Positions 26,794 to 37,399 are shown, numbered from the stretch's first letter. The stretch: DNA of 64,000 nt from Acinetobacter larvae (GCF_001704115.1 NZ_CP016895.1:992001-1056000), one strand, 5' to 3'. Numbers and translations: made by a program. Notes: generated by a model not told the origin, from the sequence alone.

Positions 26794-27990
26794 TTAGCCA
26801 GCAGATGGCTGTAAATGCAGCGGAAGTGGCAGCAAGTCTGGCACTTGTTTGCTCAGGCTGAGTCGTTGTTTTGCAGCAGTTGCGCCCAACAGTACAAAGC
26901 CACGTAAGCGACCGTCTGCATCGGTTGCGGTAGATAATAAACCATCTTCAAAGTGTTCGGTTTGCCATTCTACGATAATGTTGTCTGCGATTGGTAATAA
27001 TGTCAGCGGTGCTGCTGGGGTTTTTACTGCAATCGGCATAGCTGGATAGTGCACCGCTGTTTCTTCACCATTTAAGGTTTTGGCCAAAGCACGAGCTTGT
27101 TGCATCAACGGCATAACATAGGGTAATAACATGCCGTTGACTTCAGCACAATCGCCGATTGCAAAAATATCTGCTTGATTGGTTGCCAATTGTTGATTGG
27201 TGATAATACCCCGGCTGGTGTTGAGTTGGGCTTGTTTGGCCAGGGCTAAACGCGGTTGTAGCCCAATTGCAGATAAAATAATATCAGCCTCACAGTGTTG
27301 TTGATTGGCAAGATTGACGCGGTAGTGTTGTTGTTCTTGCTCAATGCTTTGTACTGTCGTGCCTAAAATAAATTTAATCCCAATTTGTTCTAAATCATGT
27401 TGGAACTGATCTGCGACATGCGTTGGCAATAAGCGTGCTAATACCTGTGGTGCCAAGTCAACTACGGTGACTTGATGGTCGGTATGTTGTAAATCGTTGG
27501 CAAATTCACAGCCAATCAAGCCTGCACCTAAAATAAGCACACGTTTATGATTGCTTTGTGCCAGTTTTTCACGAAAGGCTCGATATTCATCTAAACAATT
27601 GACGGCATAAAGATCGTTACCGCGATCACCCGCAATATTTAAGCGAATAGGATCAGCGCCCACAGCCAAAATTAACTTGTCATACTCCAGTTGTTGCTGT
27701 TGTCCATTGTGTAAAACCTGTATTTGGTGCGTAGTGGCATGAATCGCTTCAACCCAAGCATGCTGTAAAATTTGCATATTGAGTTGTTGAGACATTTTTT
27801 CAGCATTGGCTAAAGCAATTTGATCCGGATGTTTTTGACCTGCCAGCGCATTCGAAAGCGTGGGTTTAGCATAACTGGCAGCATCGTCTGCACTGATCAT
27901 CACCAACGGCTGTTCTTTGTTGAGTTTTCTAAATTCTCGTGCCAGTGTGTAGCCAGCCATACCTGAGCCAATGATAATGATCGGTTTCAT
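26794..27990 (-). CDS. rubB: Rubredoxin-NAD(+) reductase
   Basis: This is a 398-aa FAD- and NADH-binding reductase that passes electrons from NADH to rubredoxin, which feeds the alkane hydroxylase. The FAD motif IIIGSGMAGYTLARE is at the N-terminus, the NADH motif ILGAGLIGCEFA in the middle, and the second FAD motif IFAIGDCAE near residue 280. I chose ATG 27990 because GGAG lies six bases upstream; the open frame reaches 28062 but its extra residues do not fit the family. An unusual 237-bp gap with a tandem repeat separates it from rubA. Confidence 0.94.
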   Translation of the reverse strand: MKPIIIIGSGMAGYTLAREFRKLNKEQPLVMISADDAASYAKPTLSNALAGQKHPDQIALANAEKMSQQLNMQILQHAWVEAIHATTHQIQVLHNGQQQQLEYDKLILAVGADPIRLNIAGDRGNDLYAVNCLDEYRAFREKLAQSNHKRVLILGAGLIGCEFANDLQHTDHQVTVVDLAPQVLARLLPTHVADQFQHDLEQIGIKFILGTTVQSIEQEQQHYRVNLANQQHCEADIILSAIGLQPRLALAKQAQLNTSRGIITNQQLATNQADIFAIGDCAEVNGMLLPYVMPLMQQARALAKTLNGEETAVHYPAMPIAVKTPAAPLTLLPIADNIIVEWQTEHFEDGLLSTATDADGRLRGFVLLGATAAKQRLSLSKQVPDLLPLPLHLQPSAG

Positions 27991-28062
27991 GCAATACTCC
28001 ATGCAGGTCTTGTTGATGTGAAATTGAAGAGAGAAGATAGAACAGTCAAAATAACCATTCAA

Positions 28063-28154
28063 ATCGTTTAACTAAAATCACTGAACCAAAATACTAAAAT
28101 CGCTTAACTAAAACGGCTTAACCAAAATTTCTTAACTAAAACTGTTTAACTAAA
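28063..28154. repeat. Degenerate 14-bp tandem repeat between rubB and rubA
   Basis: Six full units and one truncated 8-base unit of a 14-bp motif follow each other without gaps. Examples are ATCGTTTAACTAAA, ATCGCTTAACTAAA, ACGGCTTAACCAAA, ATTTCTTAACTAAA and ACTGTTTAACTAAA. The first four to five bases vary, while TTAACTAAA is nearly constant. There is no coding potential. It lies between the rubA terminator and the rubB ribosome-binding site. Confidence 0.9.
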
Positions 28155-28186
28155 ATAATAACAGTGTTCAGCAAAAAGTGTTCGAT

Positions 28187-28218
28187 AAAAAAAGGATCAC
28201 GATAACATGATCCTTTTT
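28187..28218 (-). terminator. Terminator directly after rubA
   Basis: The arms AAAAAGGATCA (28189-28199) and TGATCCTTTTT (28208-28218) form a hairpin ten bases after the rubA stop. On the minus strand it is followed by seven T. It should stop or reduce transcription into rubB-estB-oxyR. Confidence 0.8.
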
Positions 28219-28227
28219 GGGTTTGGC

Positions 28228-28392
28228 TTAGATTTCGACCATTTCAAAATCAGCCTTGGAAACACCGCAGTCTGGGCAAGTCCAATCATCGGGAACATCA
28301 TCCCATGCGGTACCTGGCGCGATGCCATCTTCTGGCCAACCTTCGGATTCATCATAGATAAACCCACACACGATACATTGAAATTTCTTCAT
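28228..28392 (-). CDS. rubA: Rubredoxin
   Basis: This is a 54-aa iron protein, shorter than common gene-caller limits. It starts [20 protein letters not shown], and both knuckles are present: CIVCG (Cys6, Cys9) and CPDCG (Cys39, Cys42), which hold one iron. It carries electrons from RubB to the alkane hydroxylase. GGAG lies seven bases before the ATG. It is the first gene of the minus-strand rubA-rubB-estB-oxyR row but is followed by a terminator. Confidence 0.96.
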   Translation of the reverse strand: MKKFQCIVCGFIYDESEGWPEDGIAPGTAWDDVPDDWTCPDCGVSKADFEMVEI

Positions 28393-28715
28393 TCAACTCT
28401 CCAAAAACATCTGACGTCCTTGTGTGCTGTCAGATAACATAAGTGCTACCGATCAAGGTAAGCATGGCGCACGAAGTGATGCATTTGTTGCTAAATTTTG
28501 ACGCAGATTGGTCATCAAAGTAAAGCTTAAAACCAAGATTGTCGCGTTTGCTGCTCCCTTGCATGCCATTAAATCAAACAATAAAGCAGTTAAATCTGCT
28601 AAATCATCCAGTTATTTAAGTTTTATCGCTGACTGTTGCGTCGATCGACTACGCTTTGCGGGATAAATCTGCTATGCTACGCAACTTCTTTTTCAAATTG
28701 ATTATCGAGGCTGAA
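28393..28715. other. Divergent intergenic region rubA / lysS
   Basis: This 323-bp gap contains the outward promoters of rubA and lysS. I see no additional gene, clear operator or RNA structure. Confidence 0.5.
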
Positions 28716-30245
28716 ATGACGCAAAACAATGCTCAATCGACTTCTGAACAACACATTTCCGAAAACGATTTAATTGCACAGCGTCATGCCAAGCTTAAGC
28801 AAATCCAAGCGCATGCCGAAGAGCAAGGCAGCAGTGCTTGGCCGAACCAGTTTAAACGCGAGCACTATGCCGAAGATTTACAACAACAATTTGCTGAACT
28901 AGGCAAGGCAGAGATTGAAGCCGCTGAGCCGGTATATGTGGCTGTTGCCGGTCGTGTCATGCTTAACCGTGGTTCATTTATTGTCATTCAAGACATGACA
29001 GGGCGTATCCAGCTCTATGTCGATCGTAAAGCGTTGCCTGCAGATACTTTGACGGCGATTAAATCGTTAGACTTGGGCGATATTATTGCGATTAAAGGTT
29101 ATATTGGTCGTTCTGGTAAAGGTGATTTATATGTGCACATTGAGCATTTTGAATTACTGACCAAGTCTTTACGCCCATTACCCGATAAGTTTCATGGTTT
29201 AAACGATACTGAAGTCAAGTACCGCCAACGTTATTTAGACTTAATGGTCAATGAAGAAACCCGTAAAACGTTTGAAATTCGTGCCAAAGTTATCGCGGGT
29301 ATTCGTGAATATCTTATCGCTCAGCGTTTTATGGAAGTAGAAACCCCGATGATGCACATTATCCCAGGCGGGGCTTCTGCGCGTCCATTTGAAACACATC
29401 ACAATGCTTTGGATATGCCGTTATATCTACGTATTGCTCCGGAACTTTATCTAAAACGTTTGGTGGTTGGTGGTTTCGAACGGGTTTTTGAAATTAACCG
29501 AAACTTCCGTAATGAAGGTGTGTCTACACGGCATAATCCAGAATTTACCATGATTGAGTTCTATCAAGCTTATGCAGATTATAAGGACTTGATGGAATTG
29601 ACTGAAAACATGCTCGAAAAGCTGGCTTTAGATATCTTGGGTACAACCGATGTACCTTATCAAGATGAAGTCTTTAGCTTTAAAGGACCATTCAAGAAAA
29701 TTTCGATGTTTGATGCCATCTTAGAGCATAATCCTGAGATGACAGCTGACAATGTCGCAGATCGCGAGTTCTTGGCAAAATTTGCAACAGAGCAGTTAAA
29801 ACAACAAGTTAAACCAAATTTTGGCTTGGGTAAATTACAAACCATCGTATTTGAAGAGACGGTTGAAACACAATTACGCCAGCCGACTTTTATTACCGAA
29901 TATCCGGCAGAAACCTCACCACTTGCACGTCGTAATGATGATAATCCGCATATTACCGATCGCTTTGAGTTTTTCATTGGTGGTCGTGAATTGGCAAATG
30001 GATTCTCTGAGTTAAATGACCCTATCGATCAGGCAGAACGTTTCCAAGCCCAAGTTGCAGAAAAAGATGCAGGTGATGATGAAGCAATGCATTATGATGC
30101 CGACTTTATTGAAGCACTAGAATATGGTTTACCGCCTACAGCGGGTGAAGGGATTGGTATTGACCGTCTGGTCATGTTGTTTGCCAATGCTGCCAGTATT
30201 CGTGATGTGATTTTGTTCCCACATATGCGTCGTAAGGATGTTTAA
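28716..30245 (+). CDS. lysS: Lysyl-tRNA synthetase (class II)
   Basis: This 509-aa enzyme charges tRNA-Lys. An N-terminal OB-fold anticodon-binding domain ([16 protein letters not shown]) precedes the class II core: motif 1 region [10 protein letters not shown], motif 2 [20 protein letters not shown], and motif 3 [12 protein letters not shown] near the end. I place the start at ATG 28716 with CGAGG five bases upstream; an in-frame ATG 60 bases earlier has no ribosome-binding site and adds unrelated residues. A strong terminator follows the gene. Confidence 0.97.
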   Translation: MTQNNAQSTSEQHISENDLIAQRHAKLKQIQAHAEEQGSSAWPNQFKREHYAEDLQQQFAELGKAEIEAAEPVYVAVAGRVMLNRGSFIVIQDMTGRIQLYVDRKALPADTLTAIKSLDLGDIIAIKGYIGRSGKGDLYVHIEHFELLTKSLRPLPDKFHGLNDTEVKYRQRYLDLMVNEETRKTFEIRAKVIAGIREYLIAQRFMEVETPMMHIIPGGASARPFETHHNALDMPLYLRIAPELYLKRLVVGGFERVFEINRNFRNEGVSTRHNPEFTMIEFYQAYADYKDLMELTENMLEKLALDILGTTDVPYQDEVFSFKGPFKKISMFDAILEHNPEMTADNVADREFLAKFATEQLKQQVKPNFGLGKLQTIVFEETVETQLRQPTFITEYPAETSPLARRNDDNPHITDRFEFFIGGRELANGFSELNDPIDQAERFQAQVAEKDAGDDEAMHYDADFIEALEYGLPPTAGEGIGIDRLVMLFANAASIRDVILFPHMRRKDV

Positions 30246-30285
30246 TACTAGGCATGTTGTCTGATTGAGCATTTTGAGTCAGCGA

Positions 30286-30322
30286 AAAGACCTCTAACAT
30301 GAGAATGTTAGAGGTCTTTTTT
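30286..30322 (+). terminator. Terminator after lysS
   Basis: AAAGACCTCTAACAT pairs with ATGTTAGAGGTCTTT around a four-base loop and is followed by T residues. It lies 40 bases after the lysS stop. Confidence 0.9.
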
Positions 30323-30458
30323 AATATGCTTATGCTTATATGATGATTAGAGATAACAATATAAAAAAACAAGCAAAAGCCCAGCAGTGTAAATCTCTAT
30401 AATAAATATGGTTTTTAATATATTTCATTTAGATGCAATTAATTGCTTGGTGCTGTCG

Positions 30459-31373
30459 ATGTCAATCAATGAACACAGACTTACTCACTTAAAACAGTTA
30501 GAAGCTGAGAGTATTCATATTATCCGTGAAGTTGCTGCAGAGTTTGAAAATCCAGTCATGTTATATTCGATTGGTAAAGATTCCGCCGTTATGCTGCATT
30601 TAGCGCTAAAAGCCTTCTATCCCGCGAAGTTGCCATTTCCGCTATTGCATGTCGATACAGGTTGGAAATTCAAAGACATGATTCGTTTTCGAGATGAAAT
30701 GGCGAAAAAGCATGGCTTCAATCTGATTGTGCATCAAAATGCCGAAGGGAAGGCTGCCAATATCAACCCCTTCGATCATGGTAGTTCAAAATATACCGAC
30801 ATCATGAAAACCCAAGGCTTAAAGCAAGCTTTAGATCATTATGGTTTTGATGCTGCTTTTGGTGGTGCACGTCGCGATGAAGAAAAATCTCGTGCCAAAG
30901 AACGGGTATATTCTTTCCGTGATAGTAAACACCGTTGGGACCCCAAAAACCAACGTCCAGAGCTGTGGAATCTTTATAATGGTAAAGTCAATCCAGGGGA
31001 GAGTATCCGTGTTTTCCCATTGTCAAACTGGACTGAGCTTGATATCTGGCAATATATTTATCTAGAGAATATTCCATTGGTTCCGCTTTATTTTTCTGCA
31101 CAACGTCCAGTGGTTGAGCGCAGCGGTACGTTGATCATGGTCGATGATGACAGAATACCTCTAAAAGAAGGTGAAGTCCCAGAACTCAAGTCGGTTCGTT
31201 TTAGAACCTTAGGTTGTTATCCCCTCACAGGTGCCATTGAATCGAAAGCCAATACTTTGCCAGAGATTATTCAAGAAATGCTACTTGCGACAAGTTCAGA
31301 ACGGCAAGGTCGTATGATTGATCATGATGAAGCAGGTTCGATGGAGAAGAAAAAGCAAGAAGGCTATTTCTAA
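30459..31373 (+). CDS. cysD: Sulfate adenylyltransferase subunit 2
   Basis: This is a 304-aa ATP-pyrophosphatase-fold subunit that adenylates sulfate to APS with GTP help from CysN. The PP-loop is [24 protein letters not shown] and [16 protein letters not shown] are conserved, and the C-terminus ends [10 protein letters not shown] as in E. coli CysD. I use ATG 30459 (MSINEHRL); a frame from 30408 adds 17 unlikely residues. cysN follows 87 bases later. With sbp-cysTWA at the window start it belongs to assimilatory sulfur metabolism. Confidence 0.96.
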   Translation: MSINEHRLTHLKQLEAESIHIIREVAAEFENPVMLYSIGKDSAVMLHLALKAFYPAKLPFPLLHVDTGWKFKDMIRFRDEMAKKHGFNLIVHQNAEGKAANINPFDHGSSKYTDIMKTQGLKQALDHYGFDAAFGGARRDEEKSRAKERVYSFRDSKHRWDPKNQRPELWNLYNGKVNPGESIRVFPLSNWTELDIWQYIYLENIPLVPLYFSAQRPVVERSGTLIMVDDDRIPLKEGEVPELKSVRFRTLGCYPLTGAIESKANTLPEIIQEMLLATSSERQGRMIDHDEAGSMEKKKQEGYF

Positions 31374-31460
31374 TTCAATCTGTGCCAATTCAGCCAGCAA
31401 CATGTGTCAGCAAAATTAGGTTTATGCAATTAGATTGCAACGAATGTGTGGAGTGAGCGG

Positions 31461-33074
31461 ATGTCTCATCAATCAGATCTTATTGGTCAAGATATATTGA
31501 CCTACTTAAAACAACATGAGCAAAAAGATTTATTACGATTTCTCACCTGCGGTAATGTCGATGATGGTAAAAGCACGCTGATCGGGCGTTTACTGTACGA
31601 TTCAAAATTAATTTACGAAGATCAATTACAGGCTGTAACCCGTGATAGTAAAAAAGTAGGCACGACGGGCGAAGCACCTGATTTGGCATTGTTAGTCGAT
31701 GGTTTGCAAGCTGAACGCGAGCAAGGCATTACCATTGATGTTGCTTATCGTTATTTTTCAACGGAAAAACGTAAGTTTATTATTGCCGACACACCCGGAC
31801 ATGAACAATATACGCGCAATATGGCAACCGGTGCATCGACTGCTGATGTGGCTATTATTTTAATTGATGCGCGTTATGGTGTACAAACCCAAACGCGTCG
31901 TCATACTTTTATTGCCAGCTTATTGGGTATTCAAAATATTATTGTTGCCATTAATAAAATGGACTTGGTAGATTATCAGCAACAACGTTTTCAACAGATT
32001 GAAGCCGATTATCAAGCCTTCGTTGCACAGTTAAGCATTCGCCGACCTAGCAATATTTTATGTGTCCCTATTTCTGCGCTCAATGGCGACAACGTGGTTT
32101 ATCCGTCCCAACATACACCTTGGTATCACGGCGAAACCTTGATGCAAATCTTGGAACAAGTCGAGATTAATCGTGATAGTCAATTGCAGGCGTTACGCTT
32201 CCCGGTGCAATATGTCAATCGTCCACATTTAGATTTCCGAGGTTTTGCTGGAACAATTGCAGCAGGTCAGGTCCGTGTAGGTGATGAACTGCTTGCCTTG
32301 CCTTCAGGCAAGACTTCTAAAGTAAAACAGATTGTTACCTTTGATGGCGATTTAGAAAGCGCTCATGTCGGTCAAGCGGTGACTTTAACCTTAGAAGATG
32401 AGATTGATATTTCACGTGGTAATATCTTGGTACATGCCAATGATCGGCCTGCACAGTCACGCCAGATTCGTGCAACTGTGGTATGGATGAATGAGCAAGC
32501 CTTGAAAATTGGCAAGCTGTACAATATCAAGATTGGAACGCAAGTGGTACCAGCCAAAGTTGTTGCCATCAATTACCGTATAGACGTCAATACTTTAGAG
32601 CAACATCAAGCAGAAGAACTTGCCTTGAATGCCATTGCAGATGTACAGCTTGAGTTCGATAAAGCTGTATTGTTTGACCGTTATCAAGAAAGCCGTGCGA
32701 CAGGTTCATTTATTTTTATTGATCGACTCAGTAATGTCACGGTGGGTGCAGGCATGGTTGAGGCTGCAGAAACATGGCAGGCACAGCAAACGCCTGTTCG
32801 TGCAGAGCAGCGTGCAGCACGTATGGGGCAGAAACCAGTTATTATTCAGTTATCTACTGCAGTATTGCAACAAGCCGTGCAGTTAGAAAACTGGTTGTTA
32901 CAACATGGTGTGGTGGCCATGGCAAAAGCCGATTTCACTGTCGCACAAAGTCAGTTATTACGTGAAGCAGGATTGGTGGTACTCACTGAAGGTGCTGAAG
33001 GTGCAGACCTTAGCTTTACTGAACAAGATTTGGAGCAAGTATTGCCACAGATTTTGAGTGCAGTACAGCTATAA
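31461..33074 (+). CDS. cysN: Sulfate adenylyltransferase subunit 1 (GTPase)
   Basis: This is a 537-aa EF-Tu-like GTPase that drives CysD-catalysed APS formation. The G1 motif is [18 protein letters not shown], the switch region contains [18 protein letters not shown], and NKMD gives guanine specificity. Beta-barrel domains II/III follow. It lacks a C-terminal APS kinase domain, so it is CysN rather than a CysNC fusion; the kinase must be elsewhere. The start ATG 31461 has GGAG seven bases upstream. Confidence 0.96.
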   Translation: MSHQSDLIGQDILTYLKQHEQKDLLRFLTCGNVDDGKSTLIGRLLYDSKLIYEDQLQAVTRDSKKVGTTGEAPDLALLVDGLQAEREQGITIDVAYRYFSTEKRKFIIADTPGHEQYTRNMATGASTADVAIILIDARYGVQTQTRRHTFIASLLGIQNIIVAINKMDLVDYQQQRFQQIEADYQAFVAQLSIRRPSNILCVPISALNGDNVVYPSQHTPWYHGETLMQILEQVEINRDSQLQALRFPVQYVNRPHLDFRGFAGTIAAGQVRVGDELLALPSGKTSKVKQIVTFDGDLESAHVGQAVTLTLEDEIDISRGNILVHANDRPAQSRQIRATVVWMNEQALKIGKLYNIKIGTQVVPAKVVAINYRIDVNTLEQHQAEELALNAIADVQLEFDKAVLFDRYQESRATGSFIFIDRLSNVTVGAGMVEAAETWQAQQTPVRAEQRAARMGQKPVIIQLSTAVLQQAVQLENWLLQHGVVAMAKADFTVAQSQLLREAGLVVLTEGAEGADLSFTEQDLEQVLPQILSAVQL

Positions 33075-33375
33075 GCACATTTTGTGCATCATGTGTGCTT
33101 TGTGATCCAACTATCTGTAGTGATCCAACGACTTGCTGTGCATTGATATCAAGTCGTGTTAATTGTTAAATGCTAAACGTTTAAATATCAATCACGCTGT
33201 ATAGCACCATGCTATGAACTTCAACCCAAGATCATGTTTGTGATCTTGGGTTTTTACTTTGTTTTTTTTATCTTGTTTTTTTAATTTACAACTTGCTTAA
33301 AAACCATACAGTTGATTGCGAAAGACTTTAAAAATAAAAGAGAAAGCATAGAATACTGCGCATATCGAGGGTTCT
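33075..33375. other. Intergenic region after cysN
   Basis: This is about 300 bp with the cysN terminator (33223-33257) and the promoter region of the small secreted protein. Nothing else is recognisable. Confidence 0.5.
33223..33257 (+). terminator. Terminator downstream of cysN
   Basis: AACCCAAGATCA pairs with TGATCTTGGGTT and is followed by T residues. It lies about 150 bases after the cysN stop. Confidence 0.85.
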
Positions 33376-33657
33376 ATGAAAAAGTATCTGATTTTAATCG
33401 CTTTAATAATCGCTGTACCGATTGATGCCAAACAAAATACACAGTCGACCGCACAGATTAAACAAAAAATTATTCAACAATCTATTGCTGCTTATCCAGG
33501 CAATTGCGCTTGCCCTTATCAGGCGGCGAGCAATGGTAGCCGTTGTGGTAAACGTAGTGCTTATAGTCGTAAGGGAGGCTATGCGCCAATTTGCTATGCA
33601 GAAGATGTCACACCAGAAATGATCCGCCAATATAAAGCACGATATGGCGGATCTTAA
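33376..33657 (+). CDS. Small secreted cysteine-rich protein
   Basis: This is a 93-aa exported protein. The signal peptide MKKYLILIALIIAVPIDA is followed by a short linker and a compact module with four cysteines: NCACPY, then SRCGKRSAYSRKGGYAPICY, then the tail DVTPEMIRQYKARY. This module recurs in many proteobacteria as a short secreted domain. I remember the pattern but know of no established function. The four Cys probably form disulfides in the periplasm. A ribosome-binding site is present (GAGGG). Confidence 0.8.
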   Translation: MKKYLILIALIIAVPIDAKQNTQSTAQIKQKIIQQSIAAYPGNCACPYQAASNGSRCGKRSAYSRKGGYAPICYAEDVTPEMIRQYKARYGGS

Positions 33658-33758
33658 TTGCTGTGTTGTGAGGTCATTTGTGGTTTTGAGTCACATCTTG
33701 TTTTGAGTCACTTTTTGTTTTGAGCCATGGCATATTGTATGGCACGATGCTCCTGTGT

Positions 33759-35198
33759 TTATACGATGGGTTTGACCTGTAGTTTAACTGGGCGAAGAAT
33801 ACCGAGTAATAATGCAATCACGGGAACACAGGCCAAGATCACACAGATCCAGATACTACCACCGGTTAAGATTTGGAAATGGCTGATAATCAAATAAAGA
33901 CATCCGGCTAATAGCACACAGGCAAGAGCCGGTATAAGTTGTCTTGATAAAAATTTATTTTGAATATGCTCTGGATTTTGTCGAAAATATCGAAATACTG
34001 CCAGACTGGTGAGTAACATCAATAATGTACAGCCTACGGTTGCAATACTCGCCATAAAACCAAAAACCTGTGTTAAGGGATTGAGTTGAAATAAGGCAAA
34101 TAAAATCACCAAAAGCAAGGCGCAGATATCCTGCAAATAAGATGAATTTGCCGGAGAGTAGTGTTTGGGATGGACTTGACCTAGACCTTCAGGTAAGTAT
34201 CCTTTACGTGCCAACACAAACTGATAGCGCACAATAATATGGTGAAAACTCAGGACACAGGCAAATAAACTGGTAATCAATAAGACTTGCATGACATTTT
34301 TAAATGCTGTACCGACATATTGTTGTGCAACATCAATCATCATATTGGCATGACCCGAAAGCGTTTGTTGTGCAACAGCACGCGCTTGTTCTGATCCGAC
34401 CGCAACGGTTAAGCACCATGCTGAGAAAGTATAAAATACACCGATAATAATCACGGCTAAGTAAGTTGCGCGAGCAATGGTTTTTTCAGGATTAATCGCT
34501 TCTTCACGGTAGATTGCCGCAGATTCAAAACCAATAAAACCGGTTAAGGCAAATAAGATCGAGAGGCTGATACCCGGATCTAAGATATAGTGCAATTTAA
34601 AGGGTTCGCTTTCGATACCTTGTGCACCACCTTGTGACAAAATCCCAATGTTCATAATCATCACAATGCCAATTTCTAAGATCATCAATAAACCGAGTAC
34701 TCTTGAATTGAAGTCGATATTGCGATAACCAAATAAGCCGACAATGAGTAGACAAACCAAACTATATAACCACCATGGATGTTGCCCGACACCGTAGCTT
34801 GTGAGTAAATCTTGCACGGCCCAGCCAATATATCCATATATTCCAACCTGTACGGCGGTATAACTAATCAATGCAGTATAGGCGGCTCCCACACTCATTT
34901 TGCGACCTAAGCCTTGGTCTATATAGGAATAGAACGCGCCAGCTTCTTTGACAAAGGGGGTCATCTGTACAAAACCAATGGCAAAGATAAAGAGCACGAC
35001 GGTTGATACGAAAAAGCCCCATAAAGCACCTGGTCCATTACCAAGCCCAATCGAAAGAGGCACATTACCACCGACTACAGTAAGGGGTGCCGCCGCGGCA
35101 ATGACCATAAAAACCAAATGTCTAGCATTGAGTCGACCGTGTAGATGTCCAGAAGCAGTTGTTTCTGTTTGGACATTGTTGATGTTATTTTGATTCAT
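33759..35198 (-). CDS. APC-superfamily amino acid/amine permease
   Basis: This is a 479-aa membrane protein with about 12 helices and the APC N-terminal signature LVFMVIAAAAPLTVVGGNVP. FVKEAGAFYSYIDQGLGR and GFESAAIYREEAINPEKTI are conserved family segments. It should import an amino acid, amine or related compound; the substrate is not readable. The nitrilase-family gene lies upstream in the same direction, about 160 bases away, and a LysR gene is divergent from that. Together they look like a small catabolic unit. Confidence 0.85.
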   Translation of the reverse strand: MNQNNINNVQTETTASGHLHGRLNARHLVFMVIAAAAPLTVVGGNVPLSIGLGNGPGALWGFFVSTVVLFIFAIGFVQMTPFVKEAGAFYSYIDQGLGRKMSVGAAYTALISYTAVQVGIYGYIGWAVQDLLTSYGVGQHPWWLYSLVCLLIVGLFGYRNIDFNSRVLGLLMILEIGIVMIMNIGILSQGGAQGIESEPFKLHYILDPGISLSILFALTGFIGFESAAIYREEAINPEKTIARATYLAVIIIGVFYTFSAWCLTVAVGSEQARAVAQQTLSGHANMMIDVAQQYVGTAFKNVMQVLLITSLFACVLSFHHIIVRYQFVLARKGYLPEGLGQVHPKHYSPANSSYLQDICALLLVILFALFQLNPLTQVFGFMASIATVGCTLLMLLTSLAVFRYFRQNPEHIQNKFLSRQLIPALACVLLAGCLYLIISHFQILTGGSIWICVILACVPVIALLLGILRPVKLQVKPIV

Positions 35199-35355
35199 AT
35201 TCTGTACTCCATGTGCCTTAGCACGATGTTTTTATCGACGATATAGTTGTTATCGATGATGTGGTTTTTATTAATTTGGCTATTTTTTATGACAAGGCTG
35301 TTATTTAAATTTTTTTAACTTTAGTGCCTGCTTGTTTGTATATTGTATGAAGATT

Positions 35356-36153
35356 TTAGTGTGTGTTATTTGCAAATAGATCCTGTCTAAGGTCTTGTAA
35401 ATAAGGATTTTCTTGACGACCATGCCGCACTGTATTGTGGTCAATATCGGCAAAGAGTAATTGCTCCTGTTCTACACTCGCTTGTACTAAAATCTGTCCT
35501 GTAGGCGAGGCACAGGTGCTTTTTCCTACATAATGATAATAGCCTTCTTGTCCGATCTGATTGACATAGGCAATATAGATTTGACTTTCCCAAGCACGTG
35601 AAGCGATTACACTATCATTTACAATATCATAGGGTTGCATTTGGGCTGTTGGAACAGCAATTAAATCTGCACCTGCTTGCGCTGCGGCTCGTACTGTTTC
35701 TGGAAATTCTACGTCGTAACAAATTAACAAAGCTATATTGAGCCCGCGATAACGTTGTATCACCACAGCGTGTTGCCCTGGCTGAAATTGTTGTCGATCT
35801 AAAGCACCAAATAAGTGGGTTTTATCATAGCAGCATAATAATTGACCATTATGATCAATAAAATAAGCACTATTAAAAACATGTGGTGGTGTTGCGGTGG
35901 CAACATAGCGGGGTCCACCAACAATCAGTGCAATATGTAAGTCTTGTGCAATACTTTGTAGTGTCTGCAGTGGAAATTGTTTGGCGATGTTCTGCGTTTG
36001 TGCACCGAGTACATAGCCTGATAAATACATTTCAGGGGTGATGAGCAGTTGGGCGCCTTGCTGTTGCGCTTTCTGTGCATAATGTATTAATTTTTCTAAA
36101 TTTTTATCATAATCAAAGGCTGTGCTTTGAGCTTGTAACATCGCAATTTTCAT
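35356..36153 (-). CDS. Carbon-nitrogen hydrolase (nitrilase superfamily)
   Basis: This is a 265-aa amidase/nitrilase-type hydrolase. The catalytic triad is visible as Glu in LLITPEMYLSGY, Lys in CYDKTHLFG and Cys in ALLICYDVEFPE. It resembles the aliphatic or R-stereoselective amidase group rather than NAD synthetase. The substrate is unknown. The start is ATG 36153; a TTG six bases upstream is less likely. It is divergent from a LysR gene and points toward an APC permease gene, suggesting uptake and hydrolysis of an amide. Confidence 0.87.
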   Translation of the reverse strand: MKIAMLQAQSTAFDYDKNLEKLIHYAQKAQQQGAQLLITPEMYLSGYVLGAQTQNIAKQFPLQTLQSIAQDLHIALIVGGPRYVATATPPHVFNSAYFIDHNGQLLCCYDKTHLFGALDRQQFQPGQHAVVIQRYRGLNIALLICYDVEFPETVRAAAQAGADLIAVPTAQMQPYDIVNDSVIASRAWESQIYIAYVNQIGQEGYYHYVGKSTCASPTGQILVQASVEQEQLLFADIDHNTVRHGRQENPYLQDLRQDLFANNTH

Positions 36154-36363
36154 GATCAATACATCCTATATTTATATTGAGTCCACTATTTTTTCTTATC
36201 GATATCCTGAGAATTTTACATCTGAACTGTATGCTCTTACAGTCGCGGATATATAAGAGCCTAACGCATGCTCATCTGATTGAAAAGTAGCTAAACATTA
36301 ATCTTGATTTCAGTTAAGCTAGTTTTTAAGCCTTTCGTCAATCGATTTCATAAAATATATCAA

Positions 36364-37293
36364 ATGAAAAATCCCAAACTATATCAAATTACAGATTTCG
36401 ATCTTAAATTACTGCGAATTTTTAAAACAATCGTGGAATGTGGTAGCTTCTCAGCTGCGGAAAGTGTCTTGGGGATTACGCGCTCTGCCATTAGTTTACA
36501 CATGACGGATTTGGAAAAACGTGTTGGAATTCGCTTGTGTCAACGTGGTCGTTCTGGTTTTGCCTTGACCGATGCTGGGCGCGAGGTCTTACAACAAAGT
36601 GAATTATTATTTGCGGCGGTAGAAGATTTTCGACAGCATATTAATCAGATTCATCAGCAATTACGTGGTGATTTTAATATCGGTGTGATTCATAACTTAG
36701 TTACTTTACCACATATGCATATCACCCATGCACTGACACAATTGACCCAAGCCAGTGAGCAAATTCGTATTCAGTTGAGTATGTTGACGCCCAGCGAAAT
36801 TGAACAGGGTTTATTTGATGGTCGTTTGCATATCGGGGCACTGCCTGTGGTTAGCCCGTTATCTGGTTTAGAATATTTACCACTTTATACAGAGCGATGC
36901 TCTTTATATTGTGCTGCTGCACATGCTTTATTTCATGAAGATCATCCTGATATTAAAGCACTCAAACTATATCAAGCGATTATTCCGACATCGCGTTTGA
37001 GTATAGAGGCAACTTCATTGTATAAAAAATTAAACTGCAATGCAGAAGCCAGTAATCGTGAAGGGACGGCATTTTTAATTTTAACTGGACGTTATATTGG
37101 TTTTTTACCAGACCATTATGCAGCCCAATGGGTTAAACAAGGTCTTATGAAAGCAATTTTGCCAGAGCAATTAAACTTTAGCTCAGATATGATGCTGGCA
37201 CTGCCGAAAACACGGCGGAGCAATATTATTTTGGATTTGTTTTTAGAAAAAATTAATGAAGTACGTGTAGAAAGTCAGGCTTGTGTACTTTAA
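36364..37293 (+). CDS. LysR-family transcriptional regulator
   Basis: This is a 309-aa LysR protein. The helix-turn-helix is in residues 10-65 (FKTIVECGSFSAAESVLGIT, then RSAISLHMTDLEKRV), followed by the effector domain. I chose ATG 36364 (MKNPKLYQIT); an open frame from TTG 36304 adds 20 residues of poor fit. The ribosome-binding site is weak. It is transcribed away from the nitrilase-family gene with about 210 bases between, the usual layout for a LysR regulator controlling the divergent unit. Target and ligand are inferred only. Confidence 0.85.
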   Translation: MKNPKLYQITDFDLKLLRIFKTIVECGSFSAAESVLGITRSAISLHMTDLEKRVGIRLCQRGRSGFALTDAGREVLQQSELLFAAVEDFRQHINQIHQQLRGDFNIGVIHNLVTLPHMHITHALTQLTQASEQIRIQLSMLTPSEIEQGLFDGRLHIGALPVVSPLSGLEYLPLYTERCSLYCAAAHALFHEDHPDIKALKLYQAIIPTSRLSIEATSLYKKLNCNAEASNREGTAFLILTGRYIGFLPDHYAAQWVKQGLMKAILPEQLNFSSDMMLALPKTRRSNIILDLFLEKINEVRVESQACVL

Positions 37294-37399
37294 ATCTCTA
37301 AAGACCTAAAGCATAAATCGAGCATGAGTTTGATGTCGATCATCAAGCTATACATATCAATCCAGCAAATAAGCCGATAGACCAAACAAGGAATGATCT

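Noticed and set aside
30408..30458. Longer start for CysD
   Set aside because: The extra 17 residues do not fit the family, whose N-terminus matches MSINEHRL at 30459.
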